A DNA stretch of 64,000 nucleotides from Sclerodactyla briareus (taxonomy: Eukaryota > Echinodermata > Holothuroidea > Dendrochirotida > Sclerodactylidae), in contig JAODTK010005668.1 in the NCBI GenBank assembly GCA_026419785.1, positions 1 to 64,000 on the forward strand, in the 5' to 3' direction. The notes beneath the pieces were generated by a model. It did no database searches and was not told the origin of the DNA. It worked only from the letters and a program-made list of their open reading frames with translations. A program made the translations under genes and the position numbers. Below are positions 60,701 to 64,000 of the stretch, piece after piece (within the stretch, counting starts at the first letter, position 1; every line of letters begins with the position of its first letter).

Positions 60701-63659
60701 GACGATGCCCCTGTCTTTGAAGTAGAAGCTCTCGACTGTCCGAGACTGGGCTTGGAAGTGCGGAAACGCCTGTATTCAGGCCGGCTTCCTTCAAGTATTT
60801 CAACTTAGCCCAGGGCCAGCCCCTCCGCTTGCAAAGTTTCGTCGAATTTCCTGCAAAGAGGTCCCCGCCTAGTAGAGGCGCTTACTATAAAGCCTCCTTC
60901 ATATAGGTGGTCCGTCCACTTGGCTTTGCGTCCAGAACAATGTCCTTACGCACTCGAGTGGCCCGCATCTGAGGCCCTAGCGAATAGGTCGAATGTGAGC
61001 AGGCTATAGGACCACGATGGCTCTTACATTCCCGGGATCCTGTCGAGAGACTCCCGACGACCCCGCTTCTCCTGAAGGCTTTTGAAAACCCCAAGGAATC
61101 TCTGCAATCAGAACGCGTCGACCCGCGTAGCAAGTACATTACGGAGTGAGGCGTCGATGTCCGAAAGAACACTACAAAGTTTCTGCTGCTGCGGCTTACA
61201 GACCCTTTATCTGAAGCCTTCCATCGGCAACTATTCTCGCCAGAGCGTGATTGGGGATAGGTGGAACCGAGAAAAGCTCTTGCCAGTCTGAATCTTCGAC
61301 TCTGACAACGTTAGCACTCTTCTTCAGGGCTGAGAGGACACTTACTGTTGGCGACATTTCTCTAGCAGGTACATCCCTCTCCGTCCACTGCACGTACATG
61401 GTCGCTCCGCTTGGAACCGCGTTGCTGATGTCAAGATCCCTCTGCTGCGGCGGCTCAGACGGGGGTGGCTCCGCGAAGCCCAGAACCCCGCGGATAGTCC
61501 GCACTGCTCTCTCAAACGCCTCCTGGGTTATCTCTGTGCCAAGGAGCGCCTCGTACTTTCCGCCGGTCCAGAATTCTCCCGAACCTTACTGCTGAGGTCT
61601 CGACGGTCCACTGAGTCCTGACGTACCTCCGAGATGGCCGCCCAGCCTCGGGGCCGATAACTGGAATGTCCGGCTGCGAGGCCCCTGGCATCTGGGTGGC
61701 CATGAAATGGCTGAAGTACTGGCGAAACTGTTCCGCGAAGCCACCCTGTAAATCCTGACGAGAGGCCCTTACTTCTCTTCCTCGGATTGGATCGCTATCC
61801 GAATCTGAAGCAGAGTAATCTGACGTCGAGGACCCCCCGTTCCGGCTATTCTACGGCTGTACTTGCGACATTTGCTCTAATGCTTCCTCGAAGAATGGAA
61901 ACGACGCCTATGTCCGATCTGGAAAGACGAGACTGTGGTTTTCTTGTAGACTCGCTACATGGCTAACTCTTGGAGTTCCCTAGCTGCTTCCAGTTCACTG
62001 AGACCGCCGTGCGAGGAGCTGGAAATTCGGGCCTTGCTGAATAGCCTGACTCGACCCGTTTGCCCGCCACCGGCCCTGTACGTCCCTGCGTGCTTGTCAA
62101 TCCTGGCCGGTACCGCCCGTTTGTCCCCAGATCTTCGGTCCGGGCTCAGAGGACAGGCCGGTGCCGTCCCCGGGCCCTCGCGGCCCCGTCCTCCGCCGGT
62201 CCCTGGCCAGTCAAGACGAGCCACTCGGCCCGCCCCGCCTGGGTGGGCCCGACCTCACCTTCGGGACCTCAGGATCGTCCTGAATGTGTAACGACACCCC
62301 TTCGTGTCCAGCGCAAGGAACGACGCAGCAGAGCATTCCTCCTCTGTGCAGACAACCGTAGGCTGCCTCGCTGGCTTTAGGGCGTCTACCCACCTACATA
62401 GCGGGACGACCCAGAGCTTAGTACCTGTGGGATCGGAGCTAACGAGCCACACCCACTGGCCCGGACTGGCCAAGCTCACGCCTGTCTGCCCTCGGGCATC
62501 GCTCTTCTTCTGGGCCCTCTTCCCACTAGAAGGCTTCTTCGTCGAGGCGGCCGAGACGGAAGATTCCCTTGAGCTACGTTCCCCTGCTTTTTGGACGTCC
62601 CAAACCGTCGATCCTCCGAGAATCGTACTCGGCCAGGTGCTCAAAACATCACACCTGCTAACTCTGCGAGCAGGTCCTGCAGCGGGGGCACATGAGATTC
62701 TGTCCCACTTGACAACGGTCGGAAGATTTGGCAGCTGGCGCATCTTTCCATATCTGAAAGAAAAGGGCCGCTAAGGGAATATTCTTCCGTAGCAACCATT
62801 GCCCCAGACATAAACATATGTGTAGAAATACATAACAATATCACCTATTGGAACTCAACAAATATCCATACTAGTAATGTGATCGACAATGCGAATCCAT
62901 TAATGCATCGGAAAACTACAACCACAAACAACATAAGGTGAGAATCGAAAGGTCCCATACTGTCATACGGCCGATAAAAACATGCACCTGATCATGATAT
63001 TTGGATAAAACGATAACTATATACATTAAAGTACGTTCGCGCAATTCTCAGACGGAAGCTAACTCCTTCACCCAGGGTAACATCAACATGATCATGAAAT
63101 TGGTATAACGTACAGAATATACATAAAGGACGTTCGCCTATCTCAACGGGAGGCTACCAACCCAGGTTAAGTTAACAAACCCAAAACCCCCGATCTCCCG
63201 CTTTCAACCCGTTTTGCGTAACATCCTACGCCGCGCGCGGGAGCCACCACCCGGGAAGGGAGGGAGGGGAGGGAAGGAAGGAACCCCAGGAGAATGACGG
63301 GAAGGGAGGGTAGGAGGCTCGGCTAGGGAAAGCCCCCTCCAACAGTCCAGCCTGACCTAACCTAACACAAAAGGGCGCCACACACCCGCGTGGGTCAGGC
63401 TACGGGGGGGAACACACCCCTCCTACTGTGCGAGGAACAGCCTAGGCTAAAAACGGACTTACCGCCCAATGGGATCCCGCGAAAGAAAATTCAATCCAGA
63501 AATCACTCAAACCGCTATGGATAATTCTCTTTCTATGAACGAGATTGTGAGAAAAACGGTCTCTTTCGTCCCTATCTGACAAGTTTGACACGTAGATAGC
63601 GATTTCAGCGCTTGAAAAAATGGTGAAATACAATAGAGCCAAGATGCTCACGACCTTTC

Positions 63660-63790
63660 AGGTTTTCGGCTGGCACAATAAGACGGACGAGGGGGTTGCC
63701 AGCCCGACTTCCGTAAGATTGCCAGATGTTTAATGGCGCTGGGTGGGGTGCAAAGTGGCATATGGGTAAGTTGATTAAGTGAAGTAGATT
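63660..63790 (-). repeat. DIRS right inverted terminal repeat
   Basis: Reverse complement of the left repeat: TGCTGGCA..., CCGTAAGATTGCCAGATGTT, GGGTGCAAAGTGGCATATGG, GTAAGTTGATTAAGTGAAG. Confidence 0.85.
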
Positions 63791-64000
63791 GGGGTATCTC
63801 CTTCCCCAGATAGAACTGAGATATATTACCAAGATAGGAGGGCATAAATTCTGAGATTAGTAGACCCTGCAGTATATATGACCTAGGAAGGACCCGTCGA
63901 ATTAACCCAGATAGTACGGTACACGTTACACATCAACCAGCTAGAAACCATCGAACATTACTCAAATAGGAACCTGTTGCAAATTACCCAATAGTACTGT

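Larger units (their letters stand above)
57352..63790 (-). mobile_element. DIRS-type tyrosine-recombinase retrotransposon (fossil)
   Basis: About 6.4 kb, coding on the minus strand. Parts in coding order: an ORF1/gag-like region (about 61200-62750); reverse transcriptase (about 59800-60520) with a YIDDW box at 59970-59984; RNase H (about 59240-59760); and a tyrosine recombinase whose C-terminal region lies at about 57740-58400. Inverted terminal repeats lie at 57352-57505 and about 63660-63790, and an internal complementary region at 57610-57700 joins copies of both outer ends. No target duplication is expected for DIRS and none is seen. The coding parts carry several breaks, some of which may be assembly noise. 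The terminal repeats still agree well, so the copy looks only moderately old. Confidence 0.85.

Overview
The window reads as intergenic and intronic DNA of a metazoan, most likely a marine invertebrate. It has spliceosomal introns, tRNA-derived SINEs, three kinds of LINE, cut-and-paste DNA transposons, a tyrosine-recombinase retrotransposon, many minisatellites, and two recognisable animal genes (MSMO1 and a WDR37-like gene). Nothing prokaryotic is present. The species cannot be fixed from sequence alone. Tandem copies, and even strongly conserved host exons, differ by scattered one-base insertions and deletions, mostly in homopolymers. That looks like an unpolished long-read assembly, so frame breaks here should not be taken at face value.

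Layout. 0.1-8.2 kb: one LINE split by two DNA transposons lying back to back (2425-6862 with TTAA target duplications, and 6863-7887). The LINE frame resumes at about 7.89 kb. A ~0.7 kb repeat occurs twice inside the first transposon and once after the LINE. 9.1-11.15 kb: a non-autonomous hAT-like element filled with a ~225 bp tandem array. 12.3-15.65 kb: degenerate tandem families, one with large hairpins. 15.66-18.6 kb: two copies of an element bounded by inverted GTCTCGCCTG ends. 19.0-19.7 kb: a duplicated GC-rich unit. 20.1-22.3 kb: a 39 bp minisatellite and a GGGCCC-rich dispersed family. 22.33-29.32 kb: a 7 kb block bounded by ~113 bp inverted repeats. 30.26-30.47 kb: first coding exon of a WDR37-like gene, minus strand. 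30.9-41.9 kb: dispersed repeats with no recognisable gene. 41.95-42.87 kb: 3' end of an L2/CR1-type LINE. 43.1-45.0 kb: a ~65 bp tandem array interrupted by a TIR element and a SINE. 45.9-47.8 kb: SINE and tRNA-like sequences.

The right third belongs to MSMO1 (methylsterol monooxygenase) on the minus strand. Its last exon is at 49559-49808 and the preceding exon at 53357-53510. The ~3.5 kb intron between them holds an unidentified plus-strand ORF-bearing exon (50211-50618) and a Rex1/CR1-like LINE (51.5-52.6 kb). Upstream of exon 53357-53510 lies a ~2.5 kb minisatellite (54.84-57.34 kb) whose units are copies of the 5' part of that exon plus its splice acceptor. It runs directly into a 6.4 kb DIRS-type retrotransposon (about 57352-63790) with inverted terminal repeats and an internal complementary region. 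This amplified exon/acceptor block beside a DIRS fossil is the most unusual part of the window.
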